Positions 40,957 to 52,476 of a stretch of DNA of 64,000 nt are shown here, piece after piece (position 1 is the first letter of the stretch; every line of letters begins with the position of its first letter). Source of the stretch: Seminavis robusta (lineage: Eukaryota > Bacillariophyta > Bacillariophyceae > Naviculales > Naviculaceae); the NCBI GenBank assembly GCA_903772945.1, contig CAICTM010000306.1, positions 1-64,000 on the forward strand, in the 5' to 3' direction. The notes below the pieces were generated by a model. The model was given only the letters and a program-made list of their open reading frames with translations, was not told the origin of the DNA and searched no databases. The translations under genes and the position numbers were made by a program.

Positions 40957-41353
40957 CTTTTTGATTATTTTGGGTTGGAAGGAGCATAAGATAAGGGAGA
41001 AAAGACCTGATGCCAACGAGCAGAAAGGGACGCACGGTTGAAACACGTCTAAAACTGAAAAGCGCTGCAGTACGGTACGACAGGCGGAAGTCGTCTACAA
41101 GCCCCCATGGTCCACAAGCACCACACAGCGAGGCTTGCCTGGCACCTGGCTGGACCTTTCCTGGCACCTGGCATCACCAGTAATACGGTCTGGCAGCCGG
41201 CCAACGCAAAAACAACGTCAACATTGGTACTGTCCAAGCTGAGAACCGACCGCAGATCCGCGTACTACTGATTGGTTAGTGGTGATGTTTTGGGAGTTGC
41301 ATTTCAGTTTTCGCCAAACCTACACTCCAATTGAAGTCATTCCATCTTTTATT
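40957..41353. other. Spacer, no gene seen
   Basis: Upstream of the nucleotidyltransferase-like gene. 41120-41170 has near-duplicate CCTGGCACCTGGC units. Nothing else seen. Confidence 0.4.
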
Positions 41354-43958
41354 TTAATAAGAGCCCTCCCCTAGTTCGTCTTCATGCAATTGCACTAAGT
41401 TCTTTTGGTCAGGTATTGAGGCTGTTGTACTGCTCCTCTCTGGCTTCATAGGAACAGAGACAAAGTAAGTTTGAAGCTCTCCCTTGCCCTTGGCCACCAC
41501 CTTTTCTTCACGTGGGGCCAACCAGCTTTCTCTTCCTGCTGCAGTGAGAGCATCAGCAGTAGCCTGAGAAGCATGAATACAACCAGCCACCCCATTGGAT
41601 TCCATCCGGCTAGTACAGAGAAATGCATGCAGGATCTAGAGTCAGCAGCAGATTTGAAGGAGCAAGGGTCCCGGTGAAGCAGTCCAGCAGTTCCTCTCCT
41701 TACCTTGCTGTGTTCATTGTGTCCCCAAAGAGCTGGAAACGGGACTTATCTCCACGCAACACCCCACCCGTTACTGGCCCACTGTTCAGTCCAACGCGCA
41801 TTTGCAGGTTGGCAGTATCCTCACCCAACTTCTCAACCAACTCAGCCATCAAGCGGCCCATTTTGGCCATGCACTCTGCAGCAAACTTGACCATGATGAC
41901 AGCATGATCCTGCTGTGGATTGGGAAGTCCTGTTGCAGCAACGTAGCTATGGACCATCATCAGTAAACAGCAACAGGTTAGAGCGAGGAGGACCAGAGTA
42001 CAATGGCTAATTTGAAAGAAGGAAGGAAAGGAAGACTTACCAGTCTCCAATAGTTTCAACTTTGTACACTTGTTGGCGCTTGGCTATGGCATCAAATGCA
42101 CTGTACAAGGTCTCCAACAGCTCAAAGACTTCAGCTGGTGTACGGGTCGAACTCCATGAAGTGAACCCAGCAAGATCGGCAAACAGAATTGTGGTGTTGC
42201 TGTAGACCTGTGCCATGGGTGAAAACTGTTGGTTATTGCTGGAAGCAATAGAACTATCAGTGGTCTCAGATGCTGCGACTGTCTTGTTCTGTTTGCGCGT
42301 GGGAATATCTTGCTGCTCCAGGATCATCTCCTTGATTCCCCTGGGGAAAAGGGAGGAAACTAGCCTATCAGACCTAGCAGCTTGCTTTGTCAATTCCTTA
42401 TTGCTGCGCTGAACAAGGTAGTCATAAACAAAGAACACTATAGCCACAAGTGCAAATGTCGCAGCCACCGTGACAGCAAAAGTTTCTGGCATTTGTGTTG
42501 CGTATTCCTTTTTGAATGTGTCTGTTGGGTAGATGTGCTGAAGGGGGACCAAATCAATTGTCAGCTACATTTGTCGATGTATGCCACAAGCTGTTCTCCC
42601 TGCCACTCACCATACTGTACTTGCAATGCCCTGGAGTAGTGGAAAAGTCTTGGTGGGTGTGCAATGAAAGGTCAACCATGACTTCCAAATCATCGTATTT
42701 GGGATCATGGATGTCCACATCGCCCAGGTAGAAGGCATCATTTCCATTCACTTCATAAGTAAAGACCTGGTCACAGGTGTTCTTAATCACACAGAGGATG
42801 CCATTGACATTATCAGGAAGGAGGTTCCTCATGGAAGCATCCCATGCAGTTGTGAATGTTATGATAGACACGATCTTGGAGGTTGGATCATGGACTCGTT
42901 CAAAGATGGGGTGATGGACAAATGTGTGAGGATGCAGCACCCCAGCATCGCCAGTGTGGATCTTGGCATGTTCATCAGCTGGCAATGCTGTAAATGGCCT
43001 GACTGTTGAGTACAGACTCTCATAGCGAAGGTTCACCAGGGAATCATACAGGGCCAGGTTGTTTCCAATGGTAGCAATGTTCAAATTGATCATGGGGGCA
43101 TAGGAACGCATAGGAGGAGATTGCATGGTACCACGGACCCAGTAGACATCACGGTCATCATCATCCTTCGGGAAGAGGGGTGTTCCTTCCTTGGCTTTCT
43201 TGGCAAAGTATGGCCTATAGAGAGAAGTGTTGGTGTCAAGGAGATTTAGATTCCCATACTTGAACAAGTGGGACTCCTTTACATGGTCCTCATAGTTTGC
43301 ACCAATGAACTCAAGGTATCTGTCAACCTTCTCATTTGGAACACCATTTTGGATGCCAATGTACTCAGTGCTGCACAATTCAAAGATGTTCCTGGCCGAA
43401 GCTTCAAACATGGGCACAAGGACAAATGGCCACTCCAGATTGTTTGTCTCGGCATAGGTGGTAACAAAAGTAGCTAGGGTGACAAGAGCATCCTTGATCT
43501 TCTTCTGCTCTTCTAGAGCGGCATCACCAAGAGTGCGAGCAAACTGTGAATACTGTGGGTTCGGGGTGGGGGCAACAGTAAGGAAGAAGGGTAGCCAGTG
43601 ATGAGATGGGGGTGATCAATAACCATACCCGAGCCTCATCGGATCTTACAGCTGTCTCAAAGTTCTGGTACTCTTCCCCGTTCAAGAAGTAATAGGCAAT
43701 CGCGGTGACAAGACCTGTCATTACCAGCATGCCTGCCACCATCACACGAAGCATGCGAACTCGACTGGTCTCCTTGCTTGTCATGCTGAGCTCATCCTGG
43801 TCGATTTCATGATTGCTGGATCTTCCTTGACATTCATCATCATTAGGATCAACGTTAGAGCCAAAGTTGCAGGAGTCCACGGCACCCGCTTCGGGGTCAA
43901 CTTGTTCATTGATGAAGCGTTCTGGCTTCAGCTTTGCTTCTACTTCCTTTGGTGTCAT
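41354..43958 (-). CDS. Receptor-type class III nucleotide cyclase, five exons
   Basis: Exons read as 43958-43629, 43552-42611, 42537-42041, 41946-41704 and 41609-41354, giving about 755 residues; each junction joins in frame. Layout: acidic cytosolic N-terminus, membrane span near 69-92, an extracellular sensor-like region of about 350 residues, a second span near 445-465 (VTVAATFALVAIVFFVY), a coiled linker, then the cyclase domain. Metal-binding Asp residues are D545 in FADLAGFTSW and D589 in VETIGDCYV; the dimer arm includes GDTMNTASRM. Of the purine-specifying positions, the first is Glu (E585), as in guanylate cyclases. The second, before LFGD, is Gln rather than the Cys of guanylate or Asp of adenylate cyclases. 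So cGMP is favoured but not certain. Confidence 0.93.
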
Positions 43959-44289
43959 TCTTGTTGCTTGCAGTCCGATGCTGAAGATGCTATTGACAAA
44001 TTTTATGATGATGGCATGTCTGCAGGGCCTACAAATCTACAAATAATGATACAAGCGCAGCCGTAAGCGCATGGAGACGAAGACATGTTGTGGGCAGCTT
44101 ACGGACACGAAAGAAGCTGCGAGGGGCGGACTGGTACCTACTATTAATAGCTAGCTAGTACCGGTAGCTGTGCCGGTACGGCACCATTACTAGTAATAGT
44201 CGCTGGCGGACCGAAACTCCAATGCCAAGGCCGAAAAACCAAAGCAAGAGAGGGGCGAAGTACATCTGTACATGGAATATGGAATGCCA
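43959..44289. other. Upstream spacer of the cyclase
   Basis: 44130-44190 has CTAGCTAG and ACCGGTAGC / GCCGGTAC palindromes. No gene supported. Confidence 0.4.
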
Positions 44290-44547
44290 GAACACTCCCG
44301 GAAAAGTTGTTTACCAGGACTGAAGTCTAAAAGAAACTTAAGTCTTTACTCAAAGAGATATAATAAATGTCGTAAATTCCGACATTAATGTCGTAGAATC
44401 ACGTATTATTTAGGTGATGTCGTGGATTGTCGTAGATGTCGGAATTTTTATCTCTCTACTCGGAACACTTTAAGTCTCGCCAAATGTCAGATTTAAAGGA
44501 ATCAAGTCATAATTCCGAAATCCTATAATACTTTATCGGGAGTGTTC
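44290..44547. mobile_element. Foldback MITE-like element
   Basis: The ends 44290-44306 (GAACACTCCCGGAAAAG) and 44531-44547 are inverted repeats matching at 15 of 17 positions. Further inside, AAATTCCGACAT near 44375 and ATGTCGGAATTT near 44437 are again inverted, and the arms between are partly complementary, so the whole 258 bases could fold on itself. No coding capacity and no obvious target-site duplication. It is most likely a non-autonomous DNA element. Confidence 0.6.
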
Positions 44548-45413
44548 ATGATGGTTGGCGGTCTAATCACAAATAAATGCCCAGAAAAGCTATTAGCTAG
44601 ATGGCTACTGAGTGGTGGCTAAATGGCGGGTGTTTTGAACATGTCCATGTGTACTCGTGTTTGAAGTGCTGCTTGTTCAATTGCTTACCAGAGCGCTGTG
44701 CCTTCTGTGCCTTTCCCAGCTATGCCTACATGCATACATGCACAGTCTCACTTTTCTGAGGAATCGAAACGAATCGAATCGTTCCAAAGTCAAAGTGAGA
44801 GTCGCAGAGTCGCGAGGCATAAAAAGTGCTTTCTGCTTCCCCTTGATAGATTACCTTGCTACCGTATCATGTCCTAAAGGTTTTGCTGGCAGCTCTCGGC
44901 TCCGATGTGGGCATGTAGACCTACTAGTAGACTACTTGGATCAGATCCAAGTACATCTATCATTGATTCATTGCTTTTCCGAAGATGCTCCCCAATTCCA
45001 AGACATCGCCGCTTCCATAAATATTTTCTCGAGAGAGATACTGTAAGAAGTCTGGATGCTGTGCAAACCTTGAAAAGGAGTACAGCAAGAGGACAAAGGG
45101 CACTGGGCCAAAACAGCTGCTAAAACTTTGGGTACTGGTACCTGGTACCAGTACGTCGTACCGTAGACCGTACCGGTAGGAGCAGTACTTCTGGATGCTG
45201 GACAGTATCTTTTTGGATGCTGGGTTCTGGATCCAACATCCGGTGAATGCAACACGTGCTTGCCGTCTACTACGTGTACTACAGTAGCTAGCTAGTACAG
45301 TCCTACCATCACCTTCCCAGGATCCAGAATCCAACCCAACAGCGGAATGGCTTGGATACTCGCTGATAGAGTACTAGTACCATCGCGACCTCAATATTAA
45401 TGCGACGGAGAGC
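44548..45413. other. Gene-poor stretch
   Basis: Contains a short AATCGAAACGAATCGAATCG run near 44763 and dense GGTACC/ACCGGTA palindromes at 45130-45180. A 129-codon plus frame at 44657 has no domain and is not called. Confidence 0.4.
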
Positions 45414-46547
45414 ATGCAGCAGAGATATGTACCCTTGTGGGTTTTCTTTTGCTGTTGTGTTTGGAAAGCTGCTGGGTTCTCTGGTGCGCTGGGGTATCGA
45501 CCGGATAGCGATAGCACAAGACTATGCCAAGCCAAAGAAGTCAGTGACACTTCTCGTCGAAAAGCCATCAGTAGCTGTCTGCCTCTCCTGCTGCCGCCAA
45601 CTCTTACCCTGGCAGCTCCTGATCTCGACGAGACAACCACTGTTCCATTGGAATATATTCCTTCTTTGAGCGCCTATGTCGCTCATTTTACCCTCTTTGG
45701 AGAACGCTTTGGAGCCATTGTCGATACGGGAAGTCCCTTCTTGACGGTCCCGTCTACTTGCAACAAGTGGGCCTACAAATATATTTGGGGCTGTTATCAT
45801 CCCGAACGGACACGAGACAGTGGATACGCCAATACTGTCGAGGCTTTTGATAACAACTATGGCACAGTGGTTTGGCGCAAAGCAGAGTTCTCCTGGGAAC
45901 CGCAAGAAACTGCTCAAGACGTGGTTTTTGGAGTGTTGGGTCCCGATATCATGGATGGACCGGGAGGGGTATTTCTGGGACTTATCAAACAAACAGACAG
46001 CTGGATACGACCTTCGTTTTTGGGGCAAACCAACTATCAAAGCTTTTGTGTGGATTTGAGGTCCAATAATAATCCAAAATTGGTACTCTCCAAACAACCC
46101 ATGATTGCTGAAGGCGATGACTATGTTCCTCTGGTACGAGATTTGAATCGCCGCTACAAGGCTCCTGTGGTACACTACACTGCCAAGGCTTGTCGCTTTG
46201 AAGCCAATGGGTTGCCCCTGTATCTTTCCGAGAAACAACCAACCTACGTGATCTTTGATACAGGCGTTACAGGAATGGTCGTGTCTCAGGAATTGTATGA
46301 TGGACGGTACTTGCAAGCTCGAAAGAACCGAGAAAAATCATTGTGGGGACAAGTCACAGTTGGGTTTAAAACAAAGGAGGGACAAGAAGTGCACCTGTCG
46401 GCCACCAAACCCGTCACGACACCCTTGGGGAATGCCACACCATGGCCTCGCTTCAAGGGCAATTTGATTGTTTTGGGATTGGCCTTCTTGGATGGACGAG
46501 CCATGACCATTGATATCGACGAGGGCAAGTTACAATTCGTCGATTGA
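45414..46547 (+). CDS. Pepsin-type aspartic protease with plastid or lumen leader
   Basis: One 377-residue frame. The two catalytic aspartates are D104 (IVDTGSPFLTVPS) and D282 (VIFDTGVTGMVVS), each followed by Thr-Gly, as in family A1. The N-terminus has a signal peptide with Phe near its end (KAAG-FSGAL). A twin-arginine segment follows near residues 49-50, then a hydrophobic stretch (SRRKAISSCLPLLLPPTL) and an AAP site. That resembles a stroma-then-lumen route, so the mature enzyme may work in the thylakoid lumen; secretion is the simpler alternative. The GPGGVFLGL segment lies in the middle of the first lobe. Protease identity is sound; location is inferred. Confidence 0.82.
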   Translation: MQQRYVPLWVFFCCCVWKAAGFSGALGYRPDSDSTRLCQAKEVSDTSRRKAISSCLPLLLPPTLTLAAPDLDETTTVPLEYIPSLSAYVAHFTLFGERFGAIVDTGSPFLTVPSTCNKWAYKYIWGCYHPERTRDSGYANTVEAFDNNYGTVVWRKAEFSWEPQETAQDVVFGVLGPDIMDGPGGVFLGLIKQTDSWIRPSFLGQTNYQSFCVDLRSNNNPKLVLSKQPMIAEGDDYVPLVRDLNRRYKAPVVHYTAKACRFEANGLPLYLSEKQPTYVIFDTGVTGMVVSQELYDGRYLQARKNREKSLWGQVTVGFKTKEGQEVHLSATKPVTTPLGNATPWPRFKGNLIVLGLAFLDGRAMTIDIDEGKLQFVD

Positions 46548-46859
46548 ACGCCGGGTCCCAATCTTGATGATTGCTTCCATCAGTGGCATGCAGTGCCCAC
46601 AGCAGACCCAGGAAGCGCTTTAATGAGAATGGAATTCTGGTAGGTCGAAAACGATGGACCCCTCTGGATAGCTATGTGGCCAGTTCCTATCCGTCGGGTT
46701 GTTAGAAAACCCAAGGAAAGCAAAACAAACAGACTGTCTCAGGCGAAGACGGCTGCTCTCTATGCATACCGGTAGACTAGACTATAGAAAAACTGACATT
46801 CAATATGAAATAAAGGCAAAAAACGAGACCATCAGATGTCCTGTCTTCTTCCTGTCTAG
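46548..46859. other. Convergent 3' spacer
   Basis: Between the protease and carrier genes; nothing supported. Confidence 0.3.
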
Positions 46860-48212
46860 CTAGAGTCCCATCATGTTGGGGACCACCACCATAAAGACTG
46901 TTTGCCAAATGGCCTGAATACCTCGTGGTGTGACACCGCGAAAGAGTCCTTGATATCCTTGTTCTTCTACCATATCGGACCAGTACTGTCCAAAACTCTT
47001 GGCGGGGACGCCCATACTGACATCCTTGGCAATCAAGACACGAATTGTTTCAATAGGCGTATTCCAACAGGATCCAATACCACCAATGGCACCCGAGGCA
47101 ATTTCTCCCATGACACCATATTGTCCCATATTCAGTGTGGTACGGCAAATTTCGGTAAATCCGGCCCTGGAGGCCCAATTGGTGGCTTGTCGTAACATCA
47201 TGGGTTGGACGCCACAGTACATGCCAACCAACCCCTTTTCCTTCAAGATGCGTTTGGTGACGGTAATGGCATTGTCGTTTTCATATCCCTTGCGTCCGGC
47301 ATTGACATTTAGACTGGTAAAGATCATTCCAGCCGGTGTCATGACAACGGACTGGGCAACGCCACCCACGAGACCTCCTGCCAACGAACAGACAAGGGGA
47401 CCGGCACCCAATGCCTTGCAACGCGTCTTGGTAAAGGAAGAACCCAAGATAAAGACGGCGCCCAAGAGTGCACCTGGGCGATTATTGAGGTAGATACCGT
47501 ACAAACAAGAAAGCAATAATGATGGCAAAGGTCAGATTTTGTTGTTGTTGGTTGGTTGACGTTCATTTCGAGTAGTGTCAGGGTGAGTGAGTGAGTGAGT
47601 AGTTTGTTGCTTTTTTCTTTTGGCATACGTACCTTCTACAGTTCTGGAGGGAGTTCCCGACCAGAGAGCAAAGAATCCACCTTCCTTGATAATATTGCGT
47701 GTTGCAGCAACGGGACCATCCATTGTGGTTGTGACACGACATTTGATGGATTCCAGAGGAGTACCACCCGAAAGATCGGATGCCACCCGAAGAAAGGCAC
47801 CTTTGAGTAGCTTGATTCCCAAGTCTTTGGCCTGCCAAAACAAAAGAAAAAAACAGAACACGAATGAAGCATCAAGGAATGAGAAACTTTGTGTTGTCGC
47901 ATTTTCTGCCGGCTATCAATCTATCTGTGGATTGATGTGTAATTTCTGACATACCGAACACAGCTGCACTTCATCAGGTTCCAAAAAATCCAATCCAGTG
48001 GGTCTTTGTGGTGCTGTGGAGGAGGATGCTGCTGCACTTCTTCGGGTACTTCTTCTGTGAGCAGATCGCACCAGAGGGGACCCACCGAAACTTGGATAGG
48101 CAATAGGAGCACCCGCAAAACCTCTATGGCTCATGGCGTCTGTGTGGCCAATAAAGAGCACAGAAAGTACCAGCAGCAATGCTGGGATGGAGTTGGATTT
48201 CATCATCATCAT
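46860..48212 (-). CDS. Mitochondrial-carrier-family protein with signal peptide
   Basis: Exons read as 48212-47955, 47831-47633 and 47473-46860, giving about 356 residues (four ATGs in a row at the start; any may be used). Carrier signatures: GGTPLESIKCR and NTPIETIRVL, matching P-x-D/E-x-x-K/R, with a third, weaker, in VVMTPAGMIF. Six helices are expected over the last 270 residues, with repeats ending G-x-x-x-L-F/W-x-G (GGFFALWSGT, GLVGMYCGV, GYQGLFRGV). The family exchanges small metabolites across organelle membranes. Unusually, the first 25 residues are a hydrophobic signal peptide (PALLLVLSVLFIGHTDA) and then HRGFAGAP, pointing to an ER route or the plastid envelope instead of mitochondria. 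The substrate is unknown. Confidence 0.85.
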
Positions 48213-48352
48213 CTTGACAAATCAATCAATTTTGGCTTGAAGACAATCAGAACGGTAGACTTCAAACTGGAGAGGTATAGGAAAAAGATACCCTTGCTCG
48301 CTAGCTCGATTAAAAACAATGGAACAAAACAAATGGTTGAAGGAATGAATAC

Positions 48353-48589
48353 TCAATACTCTGAACTTGCGCCTTCAATAATTGCAGTCTCATTAACAAT
48401 ATCAACTGAAACCAATTCATTTGATGACACCATGAAATCTTCCGATGAAGGCGAACTCTGGAAGTTTGCGGTTCTCAAGCCATCAAAAGACTCCCGAGAG
48501 CCAGTTGGTTCATCGGGCGCCACAAAATCAATCTGCTCATAACCCGCGCGTCCGCCCGATTGATCTGAAGCCAAGACCACGCAAAACAT
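48353..48589 (-). CDS. Possible small acidic protein
   Basis: A 78-codon ATG-started frame, Ser/Glu/Asp-rich (FQSSPSSEDFMVSSNELVSV), lies directly after a TATATATATA run that could be a TATA element. No family. May be chance. Confidence 0.3.
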   Translation of the reverse strand: MFCVVLASDQSGGRAGYEQIDFVAPDEPTGSRESFDGLRTANFQSSPSSEDFMVSSNELVSVDIVNETAIIEGASSEY

Positions 48590-50478
48590 ATATATATATA
48601 AGGGGGTTTAGAGTAGGGAAATTATCTACGGAAGCCAGCCGGGGCCAGGACATTGGTTTGCGGTTGTGTTGTCCTGTTGACGCAACTAGTTACTATTGTC
48701 GTAGCCTGAACAGCTTGGCTAGCAACGCTCCATGGATCACGGCCAGAGAAAGCGAATTGATGCGACGCTTAGGCTAATCAAAGATTGTCTCCTTGGAGCT
48801 TGCAACCATCATCAGGGAGATGAACGTCAAAGTTCCGTCTCTATAATCACCGACTGTGATGCGGCTCCGTTGTTTCACGACCTTGTACAAGTTGCTAGCC
48901 CAAGCCCGCTGAAATCGAAAACTCCTTGATGCAATGTCTCCCCACATTAAAAAATTTCTCCAGTGACTTCGTGCTTTCACCACTGTTGCTACCGGCACAC
49001 CAGCACCGGTACCGTACGGTATGATACTGGGTCGTCGTACTAGCACGTCGCTCCAAAGACTTGTGACCATGATGGAAGCAACGAGTCTTGGCACAAATGG
49101 CACAAAATATCAATGAATATTTGGTGAAGCACTGGGACCATGTTTCGAACAAAGAAATGGTCGCTATAAGGAGCAAAGCACGTAGTTTGGAAGGTGCCGC
49201 CAGGGCGCCGATCAGAGGTCGAAAGAAGAGAAGCGCCTGCGGCAACGCCTGTCAACAATAGAAACAGCAGCAAAAACAAGAAGTCTCTGCAGGGCCAATC
49301 CAGACATCAGCACCAGCGCAAAGGCCATATCCCGGTCTCCAGGTCGCAATCACACATTGCGAGATCGTAATCCAGTCGAGTGCGACAACTGTGGCTCACG
49401 TACGAAGCCTTCATGCACTCCACAAAATGTCCAGTGTGGTGTTTATAGAACCCTATTCGTATCAACCAGAATCAAAACGTAAAAGCCATATCTGCTGGCA
49501 GTCAGATGATACCCAGGGGAGCAATGGAAAGGACGACCCTCAAGAGCTCAAGCCGAAGTCACATCCTCGTGGTCCAAAGGACGCCCCGGCAGACCAGAGC
49601 AGAAGAGGGGCAAAAAGAGAGCCAGACATCGAAGTCTGCCCGGAAGCAACGGCACTTCAACCAAGGACTCAACTGTCCAGAAGCTCCAGGGCAGCAATAC
49701 GACAAGAAGAACAGCGGAGCAAGTTACCCCGAGATGTTGTGTCAAGAAACCCACCAACGACACCGGCAGCACCAAGAGCCCGAAGGTCACATTCAACGTT
49801 GGTGGCGACGATTGAGCGACTTGAAAGGGGCCAGTACAACAACTATGGCAACAAGCACAGTCAAGCACCCTGAAGCATCAAACCAATGCTCGTAGGGATA
49901 AGACGTTAAGACACCCAAAGGAATCCGTAAAGTCGTAGCCAAAGAACGGAGGTGGCAAACCATTATCTGTTGGATATAAAGATCGGCGGTCTACCTGAAT
50001 AATGAATCAAATTCGAGACCACATATCTGCGCTTCTCGAGGCGGGCAGTGGCACCCAAGATCCTTCCGATTTCCATGAAGGACTCGACTCTTCCAATTTC
50101 CATGATTCGAGTCCTCCACAAGCCACGCCAGTAGTATCGCTCCTTTCTCTAGCCAGCAACACAGAACACGTTTCTTTCACTGTCAGCGCAACAAATTGGA
50201 CTGTGACAGCTTCCACCGCATCCATGCGGAAACGTACCGGCTGCGCTTTTGATTGAAAGAAGATTGTTTATCGAACGGAAGAACTCTGATCTCTCATTTC
50301 ACATTAGGCATTAGACTTATATTATTTACACTTACAAGTAAACTAAGTAAACACAATCGTGGATGTATTGTTGCAAGCACAATCAAATGACTCTCAAATA
50401 AAACTTCCGTCATCGTCTTGGTTCGGTGGATGTTCGTCCCCACAAAGTAGGAGTTGCAGCAGCAGCTTTTGCCTGGAC
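48590..50478. other. 1.9-kb gene-poor stretch
   Basis: ACCGGTACC palindromes at 48995-49020. From 49380 to 49900 there is Lys/Gln/Ser-rich plus-strand low complexity, with a CDNCGSRTKPSC-like Cys cluster at about 49380, perhaps a degraded mobile-element remnant. No gene supported. Confidence 0.35.
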
Positions 50479-52476
50479 TTACACAACGTTTTGTTGTTCA
50501 GTAGTGATTTGACTGGGGACCTTGTGGTGGTGCGCATTTTCAGGCTTGGGCATACTGAAGAATGGCCCCTCAGGATGGAGTGGATGGTTGCTGTCCCATT
50601 CTTCGTCATCCGACGCTTCATCGTAGAGCACGTCGATGTCACTGCGGAGAACTTGACTCTTGATGAATGGCATGTAACCTGTCGCAAATAAGGACACCAA
50701 CGAGGCTGCCAAAATTGGAGCAATGCTGTTTTGTTCGCCGGCAAGGTAGGACAGAATCAAAGTTGTCGCAATAGCGGTTCTGGTGATACCAACGTTGATG
50801 GCTCCCGCCATGCAGAGGCAACAGAGCTGAACGGGGATAAACGGAAAGAAGTAATAAATAACCCGTCCAAAGGCAGCACCCGTTGCCATGAGAGGGAAAA
50901 TGAAACCACCACGGTATCCACCGGCAACTGTGAAGGAGATTGCCACCATCTTTGCCAAACCGACAATCAAAGCGGTCCACCAAGAGTCCATTTCAAAGCG
51001 CGTCAGACCGTACGTAGGCCAAATGTGATCCAGAGTTGACGCAGCGCTCATTGTAGAAATAGTTTGGAATTCAAACTCTCCCCAGAACATTGTGTGTGGG
51101 ACCAACAGACCTAGGCCAACCACAACAATAGATCCAAAGAGACCTCTCCAGATGGCTCGTTCGTTCCGCAGCAAATCCAGCTTTTGAAAGAGTTCCATGA
51201 CTTTCCAGTGCAAGTTGGCAAAAACGACGGCCACTAAGGCGCCAATCAATCCAAGAAAGATTCCATAACAGACATCCAATGCCGACGTGTTTTCCATTTT
51301 CGGCAAGGAAATTTCCCAAATGGATTCAATGGGGAGATTTGCGAGTTGCCGAAACACCGCCAAGCAAATGCAACCGGAAAACAGAGCTTCCGCCGTGTGC
51401 TCAAAATATTCCACTCCAAACCTCGAGTTGACTTCCAATGCAAAGAGGGAACCGCCCAAAGGACATCCGAAAAATGCAGCAAGAGCTCCAGCCATTCCCA
51501 TCAACTAAATAGTTATTGAGACAAAGAACAGAAGGCGATGAGATGGGATGGGTAGCATTTTCCAAAAAGGTAGAGACAAGTTGGCAGAACAAAGTCCAAA
51601 AAGTCTCAACACTACTATCATACGTACAGTGTGCTTTCGAACCAAGTTTCTTTCGCTGACTTTGAATACTTTTCGGGAGATGAAACCACCCAAAGCAGCG
51701 CAGATGGCAACCAATGGTGCTTCTGGACCCAGGGAGCCTCCACCAATAATGGAAAACTGAGAGGCGCAGACCATTGGCATTACTGGAAATAGAAAGAAAA
51801 GAAATATGGAATAGTCAGTTAGCTAGGACAGCAAGTTTCTTTCATGATATTGCGTTTTTGGCGTGTTGCTTGCTTGCTCAATACGGTACATACCATGACT
51901 CATGGCGACATAGGCATCATCATGAACACATTTAATGGTGTATGGCAAATCGCCTGGTTCACCCATGTATATCACAGTCACTCCAACACCGATAGCCATG
52001 GTGAATCCGACAAGGGGGATCCAGAGTGGATATGCCCATTCGGGCCATTTGTCCACAACAATCATCTGAGGCAAATCATTCCAGACAAATTCCAGGATCC
52101 AAAAGAGAATGGCATAGTAGACAAAGGATGCAACACCACAAACAATTCCAATCACTGTGCCCAGAGCCATACTGTGGGGGATGCTACCTTCGGCAAATGT
52201 GCGAGCATCTTCCAGCATGGATGTTTGCGTCTTCATTAGGACATGGGAAGCTTTGGAGGCGTAGTTGTCCCCGGATTCACTGCGTCGACGGGAATAGGCA
52301 GATTTGCGAGAGTTGTTGGCAGATCCCGGGTTGGGAGATTTATTCGTGTCATCATCTTTTCTGGAAAGAGATCCATACCCATTGCCAGACTTTAGAGGGA
52401 TTCTTTCTTCCGTAGTAGCCATGGTGATATTATTATCTTCGGTTGTGTTGTTGTTGGCACTGATGTTTGGAGGCAT
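50479..52476 (-). CDS. ClC-family chloride channel or transporter
   Basis: Exons read as 52476-51894, 51782-51628 and 51504-50479, giving about 587 residues. A soluble N-terminus with Arg/Ser runs is followed by about ten hydrophobic segments. Family landmarks: GGGSLGPEAPLV carries the gating-Glu motif (usual G-K/R-E-G-P, here G-P-E-A-P with the Glu kept), and GGYRGGFIFPLMATGA matches the G-x-F-x-P filter motif. The C-terminus is short and I see no CBS pair, so this is closer to bacterial-type or CBS-less forms. It would carry chloride, possibly in exchange for protons, across a cell or organelle membrane. The intron at 51505-51627 separates the two lobes' first helices. Confidence 0.9.

Noticed and set aside
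44657-45046. 129-codon plus frame with a hydrophobic start
   Set aside because: Composition follows a local AATCG repeat and palindromes; no homology seen.
49391-49895. Lys/Gln/Ser-rich plus frames
   Set aside because: Two overlapping frames look alike in composition, and no domain supports either.
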